Source: Flavobacterium sp.
GTDB taxonomy: Bacteria > Bacteroidota > Bacteroidia > Flavobacteriales > Flavobacteriaceae
Direction of reading: 5' to 3'
Assembly: GCF_021151785.1 (NCBI RefSeq)
Contig: NZ_JAGKWP010000010.1
Coordinates: 1 to 37,752 of the forward strand
Length of the DNA stretch: 37,752 nucleotides
The position numbers and the translations under genes were made by a program. Each line of letters opens with the position of its first letter. Position 1 is the first letter of the stretch. The notes under the pieces are model-generated. The model was not told the origin of the DNA, made no database searches, and saw only the letters and a program-made list of their open reading frames with translations. Below, in pieces: positions 1-8,164 of this stretch.

Positions 1-1272
1 ATCTTGAATAATTTTTAAAAATCTATAATGTTTTTCTTTTTGATTTTTGTAATAATAATAAAAACTATAAACTACTAAAGCTAAAAGAAATAATATACCA
101 AAAAGTGAAATTTTGAAATAATTTTTAGATGCAATAATATTCTTAGATTCCTCTTTGATTAGGTTTAAGTCATAATTATGGAGAAAATTCAGCGACTTGT
201 TTTTAATTTTTTCAATCGATTGTATGAGTTCTAAACTTTTTTGAGCATATAAATATGCTTTTTTGCTATCGTTTTTTTTGCTGTAACATTGTGTCATTAT
301 GTTATAAGCCATCAATAGATTCTCTTTCGAAACTTTAGTTTTTTGGTAGCTATCTACATATTTTTTACAATAGAAAATTGCTGAATCAATTTCATTTAAA
401 TGATGAAAACAATCTGCCATTCCTAAATCAAATAATTGTATTGTTCTTACATTATCCTGAGTGCTCGGATATTTTATACCCTTTTTGTAAAGTGAAAGAG
501 ACTCAGCGTAGTTTCCTGCTAAAGCTGCACTTTTGGCTTCACGCATGCATAATAGAACTTTTGTATATTCTGGATAAAAGTTATCTTGAATCATCATTTT
601 AGCCGCTACATTGAAGTAATAATTGGCAGAGTCTAAGAAAATGTTTTTTTTAGTTTGGATGTAATATTTTTGATAAGCTTCGCCAATAATGTTGTATTTG
701 TCAGCAAATAATTTTTTATTCATTATTTTTTTTTCACCTACTCCTAATTTTAAGTGTGGTGATGTTTTTAATTCTCTTTTTAATAATGGTATACCATGAA
801 TGCAGTCTCCCATTGCTACTTTGATAAGTCCGTATTGTTCATTTAATCTATTGTCTGGCACTTTGTTTTTATATCTATCAAGATAAAACAATGCTAAATC
901 ATATTCTCCTAAATTTTTATGTATATAAAATAGCTTGTTAACGCATATTCCGATTAAATCTTGATAAACTTTCTCTGAAATTGATTGTTTGTCCTTTTCA
1001 ATGTTATCTAATAATTTTATAAGTAGTTTTTTGGAATGAATAAACTCTGACTGATTATAAAAAGAACAGGCTACATAATATTGCCCATATAGACTAAATA
1101 ATTTGTTTTTGGATTTGCTAACCTCTAAGGCCTCGGAATAAGCTTTGCTGGGATTAGAAATGAGAAGTTCTTGAATTCTTCGTGTTCTTTTAATTTCAAA
1201 CTCATTTAATTCTTGAGAAAGTGCTGAGGTAAAAGAGATTAGAAAAACTAAGGAATAAATAAATTTTTGCAT
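1..1272 (-). CDS. TPR-repeat membrane protein, probable HTH regulator (C-terminus cut off)
   Basis: The reverse strand is open from an ATG at 1272 to the window edge (424 codons, no stop), so only the N-terminal part is present. It begins with a signal peptide (MQKFIYSLVFLISFTSALSQ). A helical region with TPR-like features follows, for example YAESLSLYKKGIKY and KKAYLYAQKSLELIQSI. A single membrane helix lies at about residues 388-408, followed by YKNQKEK, which places the missing C-terminus in the cytoplasm. The layout (signal peptide, periplasmic TPR, one TM, cytoplasmic tail) matches the complete gene at 32172-33980, which ends in an AraC-type helix-turn-helix. A DNA-binding domain left of the window is therefore likely but not seen. 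No exact TAnnTTTG promoter lies upstream. It is probably transcribed separately from sucB, whose terminator lies just upstream. Confidence 0.8.
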   Translation of the reverse strand, partial: MQKFIYSLVFLISFTSALSQELNEFEIKRTRRIQELLISNPSKAYSEALEVSKSKNKLFSLYGQYYVACSFYNQSEFIHSKKLLIKLLDNIEKDKQSISEKVYQDLIGICVNKLFYIHKNLGEYDLALFYLDRYKNKVPDNRLNEQYGLIKVAMGDCIHGIPLLKRELKTSPHLKLGVGEKKIMNKKLFADKYNIIGEAYQKYYIQTKKNIFLDSANYYFNVAAKMMIQDNFYPEYTKVLLCMREAKSAALAGNYAESLSLYKKGIKYPSTQDNVRTIQLFDLGMADCFHHLNEIDSAIFYCKKYVDSYQKTKVSKENLLMAYNIMTQCYSKKNDSKKAYLYAQKSLELIQSIEKIKNKSLNFLHNYDLNLIKEESKNIIASKNYFKISLFGILFLLALVVYSFYYYYKNQKEKHYRFLKIIQD

Positions 1273-1397
1273 CTTAAAATAAACTTGGGGACTCGACTAA
1301 AATAAACTTCAGATTGCTAAAATAAAGAATATAATTATTGTTTTTATTTTTTTTGATGAATTAGTTTTATCGTTTTTCTGCTTAAATAGGGTTGTTT

Positions 1398-1432
1398 AAA
1401 AAAAAATCCCAAACTCAAAAAGTTTGGGATTT
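1398..1432 (-). terminator. Intrinsic terminator of the sucA-sucB operon
   Basis: A 12-bp perfect stem (1404-1415 pairs with 1421-1432, core TCCCAAACT/AGTTTGGGA) has a 5-base loop. On the minus strand it is followed by a run of T (1398-1406 on the plus strand is all A apart from the stem end). It starts 25 bases after the sucB stop codon, as expected for the end of that transcript. Confidence 0.9.
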
Positions 1433-1456
1433 ATATTATTAATAAGCTTCGAAATA

Positions 1457-2674
1457 TTATAATTCTAGTGCTTTTTTAGGATTGTTATCCATCAAAATTT
1501 CAACTGGATTTTCTAATGCTTCTTTAACTGCTACTAAGAATCCAACTGACTCACGTCCATCGATGATTCTGTGATCATACGATAAGGCAACATACATAAC
1601 AGGAGCAATAACAATTTGTCCGTTTTTAACAATTGCTCGCTCTACCACGTTGTGCATACCTAAAATTCCTGATTGAGGAGGATTGATAATTGGAGTAGAT
1701 AACATGGATCCAAATACACCACCATTTGAAATAGTAAATGTTCCACCTGTCATTTCGTCAACCGTAATTTGTCCGTCGCGAGCACGAATAGCCAAACGTT
1801 TAATTTCTGCTTCTACCCCACGGAAAGTCAATAATTCTGCATTTCTTACTACTGGTACCATTAAACCTTTTGGTCCAGATACAGCAACTGAAATATCACA
1901 GAAGTCGTATGAAATTTTTTCTTGACCATCAATCATAGAGTTTACATCTGGGTATAATTGTAAAGCTCTAGTAACTGCTTTTGTAAAGAAAGACATGAAA
2001 CCTAAACCTAATCCGTGTTTTGCTTTAAACTCATCTTTATATTGGTCACGTAAGGCATAAATAGCACTCATGTCTACTTCGTTGAAAGTAGTTAACATAG
2101 CTGTTTCGTTTTTAGCGGCAACTAAACGTTCAGCTACTTTTCTACGTAACATTGATAATTTAGATCTTTCAGAAGAACGAGAACCTCCAGTTGGTGTACC
2201 CATTGATGCTTTTGCATTCATAGCGTCCTCAGTAGTGATTCTTCCACCTTTACCAGTACCAACAACATCAGAAGGTTGGATGTTTTTTTCTGCTAAAATT
2301 TTCTTAGCTGCAGGAGAGGCAGATCCTGTTGCATAAGTTGTTTCTTGAACTGGAGCTGCTTTTGGAGCTTCTACTTTTTTCTCTTCAGCTTTTGGAGTTT
2401 CAGTAGTTGGAGCACTAGCACCACCCTCAGGTTTTGAAGCTGAAGTATCAATTAAACAAACTACAGCGCCTACTGCTACCGTGTCACCTTCTTCTGCTTT
2501 TAAAGTGATGATACCACTCATTTCAGCAGGTAATTCTAATGTTGCTTTATCTGAATCAACCTCTGCAATCGCTTGGTCTTTTTCTACATAATCTCCATCT
2601 TTCACTAACCATGTAGCGATTTCTACTTCTTTGATTGATTCCCCTGGTGAAGGGACTTTCATTTCTAAAATCAT
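1457..2674 (-). CDS. sucB: 2-oxoglutarate dehydrogenase E2 (dihydrolipoyl succinyltransferase)
   Basis: This is the E2 core of the 2-oxoglutarate dehydrogenase complex, which transfers the succinyl group from a lipoyl arm to CoA in the TCA cycle. The lipoyl domain covers residues 1-77, with the lipoylation lysine K43 in EVDSDKATLELP. An Ala/Pro/Glu/Lys-rich linker follows. The E3/E1 peripheral-subunit-binding domain is at about 118-152 (ASPAAKKILAEKNI, GTGKGGRITTEDA). The rest is the catalytic acyltransferase domain with the active-site motif DHRIIDG (H368, D372) near the C-terminus. The length of 405 residues is normal. It lies 60 bases after sucA on the same strand, which fixes it as the succinyl rather than the acetyl enzyme. 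E3 (lpd) is not in the window. Confidence 0.96.
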   Translation of the reverse strand: MILEMKVPSPGESIKEVEIATWLVKDGDYVEKDQAIAEVDSDKATLELPAEMSGIITLKAEEGDTVAVGAVVCLIDTSASKPEGGASAPTTETPKAEEKKVEAPKAAPVQETTYATGSASPAAKKILAEKNIQPSDVVGTGKGGRITTEDAMNAKASMGTPTGGSRSSERSKLSMLRRKVAERLVAAKNETAMLTTFNEVDMSAIYALRDQYKDEFKAKHGLGLGFMSFFTKAVTRALQLYPDVNSMIDGQEKISYDFCDISVAVSGPKGLMVPVVRNAELLTFRGVEAEIKRLAIRARDGQITVDEMTGGTFTISNGGVFGSMLSTPIINPPQSGILGMHNVVERAIVKNGQIVIAPVMYVALSYDHRIIDGRESVGFLVAVKEALENPVEILMDNNPKKALEL

Positions 2675-2734
2675 CAGTATATAATTTTATAAAGTGTTGT
2701 TATTATCTATTGTTTCAAAAATACAAATTTATTT

Positions 2735-5491
2735 TTATAAATTTTTGTCAAATACTTTTGCGATAGTTGCCGCATGACGTTTTTTAGATCGTGTGTAACT
2801 ACCTGCTGCCGGTGCACTGTATGCTGGTGATGAAGCTAAACGTAATCTAACTAAATCGAAATTCATTAACATGTATCCGTAGGCTCCCATGTTCTTAGGT
2901 TCTTCTTGAGCCCATACATAATCATCAACGTTTGGATAATTATTGATAATGGCTTGTAATTGATCAATAGCCAATGGGAATAATTGCTCAATACGAACTA
3001 AAGCAACGTCATTTCTGCCTTGGTTTTCTCTTTCAGCTTTTAAATCGTAGTAGAATTTACCGGTACAGAAAACTAATGTTTTTACATCAGCTGGATTTAC
3101 ATGTGCATCGTCAATTACTTCTTGGAAAGATCCTGTAGCAAATTCTTCTATTGATGAAACGGCTTCCGGATGACGTAATAAACTCTTTGGTGTAAATACC
3201 ATTAAAGGTTTTCTATAATCGGCTAACATTTGTCTTCTTAATAGATGGAAGAAGTTAGCAGGAGTAGTACAATCAGCCACAAACATATTTTGCTGAGAGC
3301 ATAATTGTAAATAGCGCTCCATTCTTGCAGAAGAGTGTTCAGCACCTTGATTTTCATATCCATGTGGCATCAAGAAAACCAATCCATTTTGACTATTCCA
3401 TTTATCTTCAGCCGCAGAAATGTATTGATCAATCATAATTTGAGCTCCATTAGAGAAATCTCCAAATTGTGCTTCCCAAATAGTTAAAGTTTTTGGAGAA
3501 GCTAATGCATATCCATAATCAAAACCTACCACGCCATACTCGGATAATAGTGAGTTAAATGCGTTAAAGTTTCCTTTTTTATTTGGAATATGATCTAGTA
3601 ATACTACTTCTTCTTCAGATTCTTCTACTTTAACAACGGCATGTCTGTGAGAGAAGGTTCCTCTTTCTACATCTTGCCCAGAAATACGAACGTTGTATCC
3701 CTCAGTTAACAATGAGCCATAAGCTAGCATTTCCCCCATTGCCCAATCTAATTTGTTGTTCTCAAAATACATGGCTTTTCTGTCGTTGATTAGCTTTTGT
3801 ATTTTGCTGATGAATTTTTTATCTGAAGGTAATTCAGTTACTACTTTTGCAATATCAGTTAACGTTTTTTCGTCTACAGCGGTATTGATTTTTTCTAACA
3901 TTTTAGCTCTATCGGCTTTGTTAAAACCAACCCATTCGTCTTGCATAAAAGGTTCTATAACGGTTAATTCTTCAGCACGAGAAGCATTTAAGTCGTTGTC
4001 TAATTTTGCTTTATAGCTATCTTCAATTTCTTTAACATAAGAAGAAGAAATTACACCTTGCTCTACTAATTTAGCGCCATAGATGTCTCTTACATTTTTA
4101 TGTTTAGAAAGTGTTTTGTATAATTTTGGTTGTGTAAAACGCGGTTCGTCTCCTTCATTATGGCCATATTTTCTATAACCTAAAATATCAACAAAAACAT
4201 CAGTACCAAATTCCATTCTGTATTCTAATGCAAAAGTCATCGCTTTCACTACTGCTTCAGCATCATCCGCATTTACGTGTAAAACTGGAGCTGAGGTTAG
4301 TTTTGCAATATCTGTACAATATGTAGCCGAACGTGAATCGGTGTAATTCGTTGTAAATCCAACTTGATTGTTGATTACAACGTGAATAGTTCCTTGAGTT
4401 TTATAACCATCTAAAGTAACCATTTGAGCTACTTCATACACTAAACCTTGTCCTGCCACAGCAGCGTCACCGTGAACAATTACAGGTAAAACTTTATTGG
4501 GTTGATTTGGGAAATAGCGGTCTTGTTTTGAACGAGTAATACCTTCAACTACAGCACCAACCGTTTCTAAATGGGATGGGTTGGGAACTAAATTAATGTT
4601 GATTGCCTTACCAGTTCTTGTGATTTTGTGAGTTGTAATTCCTAAGTGGTATTTAACGTCTCCATCAAAATGATCGCCATCTGCATAATCTTTTCCGTCA
4701 AATTCACTAAATATATTTTTAGGCGATTTATCAAAAACATTAGCTAAAACATTTAAACGACCACGGTGTGCCATTCCTAAAACAACTTGTTCTACGCCTA
4801 GTTGAGCAGCATCTTCAATTAACAAATCAAAGGCAGGTACCACAGCTTCGTTACCTTCTAATGAAAAACGTTTTTGACCTACATATTTTGTGTGTAAAAA
4901 GTTTTCAAAAGAAACCGCTTCATTTAATTTTTCAACAATAATTTTTTTTCTTTCAGAAGGTGTTTCGTTCACCATGGCATTGATTTTTTGTTCAATCCAC
5001 GCTTGTGTTTTAGGGTCACGAATGTATTTATATTCGAATGCGATTGTTTCGCAGAATAATTTTTTCAATAATTGAACCAATTCACCAAGTGTAATTGGTG
5101 AAGAAGAAATTAAAGTTGAAGCTTGAAAAATTGTGGTTTCGTCGGAAGTAGATAAGCCAAAATTTTCAAGATCTAATGTTGGTGTAAATGTTCTTCTATC
5201 TCTTACAGGGTTTGTTTTAGAAAATAAATGTCCGTTTGTTCGGTATGCTTCAATTAATTGAAGTACTTTGATTTCTTTTTGAATTTTTTCAGTTAATTGT
5301 TTGGCATCAATTGAACCTGAAGTAGCTTGAGTTAATTGGTCAACCGGACTTGCAAACTCATTAGCGAAGTCAAAACCTTGGAAAAAACTTCTCCAGCTAG
5401 GTTCTACACTGTCAGGATTTACTAAGTATTGGTCATATAAATCAGCAAAAAATGCTGTATGTGCTGCGTTTAAAAAGGAAAACCTATCCAT
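2735..5491 (-). CDS. sucA: 2-oxoglutarate dehydrogenase E1 (thiamine-dependent)
   Basis: This is the E1 component, which decarboxylates 2-oxoglutarate using thiamine diphosphate and succinylates the lipoyl arm of SucB. It has the typical N-terminal helix that docks the E2/E3 core (FLNAAHTAFFADLYDQYLVN, then PSWRSFFQGF). It also has GMAHRGRLN (about residue 237), the thiamine-binding GDAAVAGQG (about 340), a transketolase-like domain and the C-terminal domain ending in KRHAATIAKVFDKNL. At 918 residues it is of normal length for this family. The start at 5491 is supported by the conserved N-terminus and by a consensus promoter about 30 bases upstream. It is the first gene of a sucA-sucB operon. 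Confidence 0.97.
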   Translation of the reverse strand: MDRFSFLNAAHTAFFADLYDQYLVNPDSVEPSWRSFFQGFDFANEFASPVDQLTQATSGSIDAKQLTEKIQKEIKVLQLIEAYRTNGHLFSKTNPVRDRRTFTPTLDLENFGLSTSDETTIFQASTLISSSPITLGELVQLLKKLFCETIAFEYKYIRDPKTQAWIEQKINAMVNETPSERKKIIVEKLNEAVSFENFLHTKYVGQKRFSLEGNEAVVPAFDLLIEDAAQLGVEQVVLGMAHRGRLNVLANVFDKSPKNIFSEFDGKDYADGDHFDGDVKYHLGITTHKITRTGKAININLVPNPSHLETVGAVVEGITRSKQDRYFPNQPNKVLPVIVHGDAAVAGQGLVYEVAQMVTLDGYKTQGTIHVVINNQVGFTTNYTDSRSATYCTDIAKLTSAPVLHVNADDAEAVVKAMTFALEYRMEFGTDVFVDILGYRKYGHNEGDEPRFTQPKLYKTLSKHKNVRDIYGAKLVEQGVISSSYVKEIEDSYKAKLDNDLNASRAEELTVIEPFMQDEWVGFNKADRAKMLEKINTAVDEKTLTDIAKVVTELPSDKKFISKIQKLINDRKAMYFENNKLDWAMGEMLAYGSLLTEGYNVRISGQDVERGTFSHRHAVVKVEESEEEVVLLDHIPNKKGNFNAFNSLLSEYGVVGFDYGYALASPKTLTIWEAQFGDFSNGAQIMIDQYISAAEDKWNSQNGLVFLMPHGYENQGAEHSSARMERYLQLCSQQNMFVADCTTPANFFHLLRRQMLADYRKPLMVFTPKSLLRHPEAVSSIEEFATGSFQEVIDDAHVNPADVKTLVFCTGKFYYDLKAERENQGRNDVALVRIEQLFPLAIDQLQAIINNYPNVDDYVWAQEEPKNMGAYGYMLMNFDLVRLRLASSPAYSAPAAGSYTRSKKRHAATIAKVFDKNL

Positions 5492-5529
5492 GATATTGAT
5501 TTTTCAATCTTTGGGTTAAAAAATTTATG

Positions 5530-5562
5530 CAAAAGTATAAACTTTTCTGCTAATCTTTCAAA
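5530..5562 (-). promoter_or_regulatory. Consensus Bacteroidetes promoter for sucA
   Basis: Reading the minus strand, TTTG (plus 5559-5562) is followed by a 21-base spacer and TACTTTTG (plus 5530-5537). This is an exact match to the primary sigma-factor consensus TTTG-N19-21-TAnnTTTG. The predicted transcript start is near 5524, giving a leader of about 30 bases. Confidence 0.75.
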
Positions 5563-5609
5563 GAAATTTGTACTTTTATGCTATTAATTTGAATTTGTTT
5601 AATTAGTGA

Positions 5610-6152
5610 ATGAAAAATATGTTAAAGTTGTTAAATTCTTTTTTTTTGGTCTTTTTATTTGTCTTTTTTGCAAAAATGCAAGCTCAAAATGATACAATTG
5701 CTAAAAATAAAAATCTTTTTTTTAAGGATGTTCGTTTTGGTGGTGGATTAGGGCTAGCTGTGGGTAATGGTTATAGCGATTTGTATTTTTCCCCTACAGC
5801 ATTTAAGCCGCTCAATCATTTAACAACAATAGGTTTCGGAATAATTGGTAGTTATGTAAAGAATAGAGACTTTTTTACTTCAACTATGTATGGGGTTTCG
5901 GTAATAGGTTTAGTTAATCCTATTCAAGAAATGCAACTTTCAGCTGAAGTAGAACAACTTCGAGTGAATTTAAAATATAATACTGATTCAGGGTTTAAAA
6001 CAACTGATAATTTTTGGAATACAGCACTGTTTTTGGGTATTGGTTATCGATCTGATGGTGTCACAATTGGAATGCGCTATAATGTTTTGTATCGTGAAAA
6101 GAATAATGTATACTCACAAGCTTGGATGCCTTTTGTGAGGATAATATTTTAA
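5610..6152 (+). CDS. Small secreted, outer-membrane beta-barrel-like protein
   Basis: This encodes 180 residues. A signal peptide (hydrophobic stretch SFFLVFLFVFFAKMQAQ) is followed by short alternating segments rich in Gly and aromatic residues (DVRFGGGLGLAVGNGYS, FGIIGSYV, FLGIGYRSDGVTIGMRYNV). The chain ends in Phe (PFVRIIF), all features of an outer-membrane beta-barrel. Relatives next to sucA in Flavobacteria are, from memory, often named alpha-ketoglutarate decarboxylase. Nothing here supports that enzyme: there is no thiamine-binding motif and the protein is far too short. The name is probably carried over from the neighbour. It is transcribed away from sucA, and its stop codon overlaps that of the convergent gene ending at 6149. 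No exact promoter was found. Function unknown. Confidence 0.85.
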   Translation: MKNMLKLLNSFFLVFLFVFFAKMQAQNDTIAKNKNLFFKDVRFGGGLGLAVGNGYSDLYFSPTAFKPLNHLTTIGFGIIGSYVKNRDFFTSTMYGVSVIGLVNPIQEMQLSAEVEQLRVNLKYNTDSGFKTTDNFWNTALFLGIGYRSDGVTIGMRYNVLYREKNNVYSQAWMPFVRIIF

Positions 6153-6502
6153 TAGTATTTTCTAAACCATACTTTTTGCCATTCTCTTTTTAAAACAAGG
6201 AAGGCCACTTGTTCAGCTAACTGAACTAAATCACTACCATCTATTTTCTTAATTTCACTTTCTGAGACGTCTATGATGTATAATAAATTTAAGTATTCAG
6301 TAAATTTATGTTGAATAAGATATAACAATTTTTCATGAACACGATTTTTGAATTCAAAAGGTAAAATACTCGAAGGTAAATCAATGCTTTCATTAGCTAA
6401 GTGAAAATCTTTATTGACTTGCTCGATTAACTTAAAATACAAATGTTCCTCTTCTGCTAGAGAAATTAAGTTGTCTACATTGGCTGGAATTTGATAATTC
6501 AT
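6149..6502 (-). CDS. Conserved protein of unknown function (117 residues)
   Basis: This is a 117-residue, mainly helical, soluble protein with no signal peptide or membrane segment. Charged and hydrophobic residues alternate (SEIKKIDGSDLVQLAEQVAF), and it ends in the aromatic/basic tail WQKVWFRKYY. I do not recognise a named family. It begins 35 bases after the polyprenyl synthetase gene on the same strand, so the two are probably co-transcribed. It could be an accessory or regulatory partner, but that is inference from position only. Its stop overlaps the stop of the convergent gene at 5610-6152 by a few bases, leaving no room for a separate terminator between them. Confidence 0.75.
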   Translation of the reverse strand: MNYQIPANVDNLISLAEEEHLYFKLIEQVNKDFHLANESIDLPSSILPFEFKNRVHEKLLYLIQHKFTEYLNLLYIIDVSESEIKKIDGSDLVQLAEQVAFLVLKREWQKVWFRKYY

Positions 6503-6537
6503 GAGTAAGTGTTTTTAATTTCTCATTATCTTATTTC

Positions 6538-7512
6538 TCATACGTTTCGACTCATTAGCATTTCTCCAAAAGTCTTAAGTAATGTTTTTTTATCCTCTGA
6601 AATAGACATTTTATTTAATGTGTTAAAAGCCTTTAAAGTATAGTTTTCAATTGCTTTTTTTGTTGCCTCACTTGCCCCTGTTTCTATGAATAGTTGTTTT
6701 ACCGATTCAATTTTTTCACTATTGTCAACAAGTTGAACCGAAAATAAATGACTTAGTTGTTGTTGCTGATCTTTTGATGAAAATTCAAGCGCTTTTAGAT
6801 ACAAATATGTTTTTTTGTTTTCAATAATATCACCACCTACTTGTTTGCCGAATGTTTTTGGATCGCCAAAAGCATCTAAGTAGTCATCTTGTAATTGGAA
6901 AGCAATACCTAAATTTAGACCAAAATCATAAATTAAATTTCTGTTTTCTTCAGATGTTTGTGCAACGATGGCTCCCATTTTCATAGCTGCACCTAATAAA
7001 ACGGCTGTTTTATATTCAATCATTTTTAAATATTCTGGAATTGTAACATCGTCTCGAGTTTCAAAATCTACATCATATTGTTGCCCTTCACAAACTTCTA
7101 AAGCGGTTTTACTAAAAAGTTTGGCTAATGATTGAAAAATCATTGGTTCATAAACTTCAAAATATTGATATGCTAAAATTAGCATGGCATCACCTGAAAG
7201 AATTCCGGTGTTTACATTCCATTTTTCATGTACGGTTTCTTTTCCTCTTCTCAAGGGAGCATCATCCATAATATCATCATGGACTAGTGAAAAATTATGA
7301 AATACTTCAACTGCAGCTGCTGCAGACAATGCTTTTTTATGATCACCATCAAAAACATCTGTTGCCATTAGGGTTAAAACAGGTCGAATTCGCTTCCCTC
7401 CTAAAGATAGGATGTAAGAAATGGGTTCGTATAGATTCTTTGGTTCTTTACAAATTGCAATTTTTTCAAAGTATTCAGAAATTACTTCTTGATATTGAGG
7501 TAATGATAACAT
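6538..7512 (-). CDS. Polyprenyl (geranylgeranyl-type) diphosphate synthase
   Basis: This is a trans-isoprenyl diphosphate synthase of 324 residues, which condenses isopentenyl diphosphate onto allylic diphosphates using magnesium. The first Asp-rich motif is HDDIMDDAPLRRG and the second is QDDYLDAFGDP. Conserved GGKRIRP binds diphosphate, and KTAVLLGAA and GQQYDVDFE are also typical. The first motif is DDxxD without the two-residue insertion of bacterial farnesyl synthases. A Phe sits five residues before the first Asp (FSLVHDD), a pattern tied to C20 products in short-chain synthases, whereas hexa/octaprenyl enzymes usually have a small residue there. The product could thus be geranylgeranyl diphosphate for carotenoids rather than the menaquinone side chain. 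The family is certain; chain length is inference. Confidence 0.93.
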   Translation of the reverse strand: MLSLPQYQEVISEYFEKIAICKEPKNLYEPISYILSLGGKRIRPVLTLMATDVFDGDHKKALSAAAAVEVFHNFSLVHDDIMDDAPLRRGKETVHEKWNVNTGILSGDAMLILAYQYFEVYEPMIFQSLAKLFSKTALEVCEGQQYDVDFETRDDVTIPEYLKMIEYKTAVLLGAAMKMGAIVAQTSEENRNLIYDFGLNLGIAFQLQDDYLDAFGDPKTFGKQVGGDIIENKKTYLYLKALEFSSKDQQQQLSHLFSVQLVDNSEKIESVKQLFIETGASEATKKAIENYTLKAFNTLNKMSISEDKKTLLKTFGEMLMSRNV

Positions 7513-7600
7513 GATTCCTTTTTTGGGCTAAGTTAAGGTAAATCAATCATATTTTGAAGGTCTATCAAATGTTAAATTTTTGTAAATACCAAGGAAACTA

Positions 7601-7632
7601 TTTGCGTGTTAAAAGTTTCCTTTATATATTTG
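7601..7632 (+). promoter_or_regulatory. Consensus promoter of the YceI-TetR-RND efflux operon
   Basis: TTTG (7601-7604), a 20-base spacer and TATATTTG (7625-7632) match the Bacteroidetes housekeeping consensus exactly. Transcription should start near 7639, only about 14 bases before the ATG at 7653, which supports that start codon. A TetR operator would be expected around here, but I see no convincing palindrome. Confidence 0.75.
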
Positions 7633-7652
7633 CATCGTTAATTTAGTAATCT

Positions 7653-8162
7653 ATGCAAGTGTTGAGTTTGGAACTAGATCAAAATCAAACGAATTTTTTT
7701 ATTAAAGTTCGGAGAAATATGGCTTCTTATCTAAAGAATAATATAAAGTATTCTTCTGGTTATGCAGTTGTTGCAAATAATAAAGTGGAAAATATTTCTT
7801 TGAAGTTTAAATTAGAAGTTGATGATGATTCACTTAAAAGGAAAGATAGAAAAGGTTTTTTAAAAAGAAGAAAAAAATCTTTTGTTCAGTTTGAATCTAT
7901 TTCTTATCAAAGGATTAATGATGATATTAGTTTTATTAAAGGTTATGTAACCATTAATGAGGTAACAAAAATCATTGAGTTAGAGGCTTATGTTAGGACA
8001 GAAAAACTTGTCAAAGGGAAATCAAAAGTAGTATTTGACGTACTAGGTGAAATAAATAAAAAGGACTTTGGCCTAGGGGTAGATGAACAAGTAACAGTAA
8101 ATGGAATTGCCTTTGGCAGAAATATAAATATTGAAGGTAATTTTGAGTTTTTAAGTAATTAA
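7653..8162 (+). CDS. YceI-like lipid-binding domain protein, cytoplasmic
   Basis: These 169 residues resemble the YceI family, a beta-barrel (lipocalin-like) fold that binds polyisoprenoids or other lipids. Visible family features are the strand GYVTINEVTKIIELEAYV (compare LTLNGVTKPVTL in YceI), the later INKKDFGLG, and the final INIEGNFEF strand. Unlike most YceI proteins it has no signal peptide, and its middle is very basic (LKRKDRKGFLKRRKKS), so it probably acts in the cytoplasm. It is the first gene of an efflux operon: the TetR gene starts two bases after its stop. A role in sensing or carrying a hydrophobic compound handled by the pump is inference. The family call rests on pattern recognition of weak similarity. 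Confidence 0.75.
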   Translation: MQVLSLELDQNQTNFFIKVRRNMASYLKNNIKYSSGYAVVANNKVENISLKFKLEVDDDSLKRKDRKGFLKRRKKSFVQFESISYQRINDDISFIKGYVTINEVTKIIELEAYVRTEKLVKGKSKVVFDVLGEINKKDFGLGVDEQVTVNGIAFGRNINIEGNFEFLSN

Positions 8163-8164
8163 TC

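Noticed and set aside
378..602. Open frame of 74 codons on the plus strand at the left edge
   Set aside because: It lies antisense to the partial TPR gene, which has a signal peptide, TPR-like helices and a TM helix.
1288..1302. GGACTCG near 1290-1296, resembling part of the 31981-32016 repeats
   Set aside because: Only seven bases match, the orientation to the gene is opposite and there is no second copy at 21 bp.
2716..2723. TATTTTTG on the minus strand between sucA and sucB as an internal promoter
   Set aside because: The nearest TTTG box is 25 bases upstream, too far; the two genes are best read as one operon.
7513..7600. Promoter for the polyprenyl synthase gene
   Set aside because: Only degenerate matches to TAnnTTTG are seen on the minus strand, so no position can be supported.
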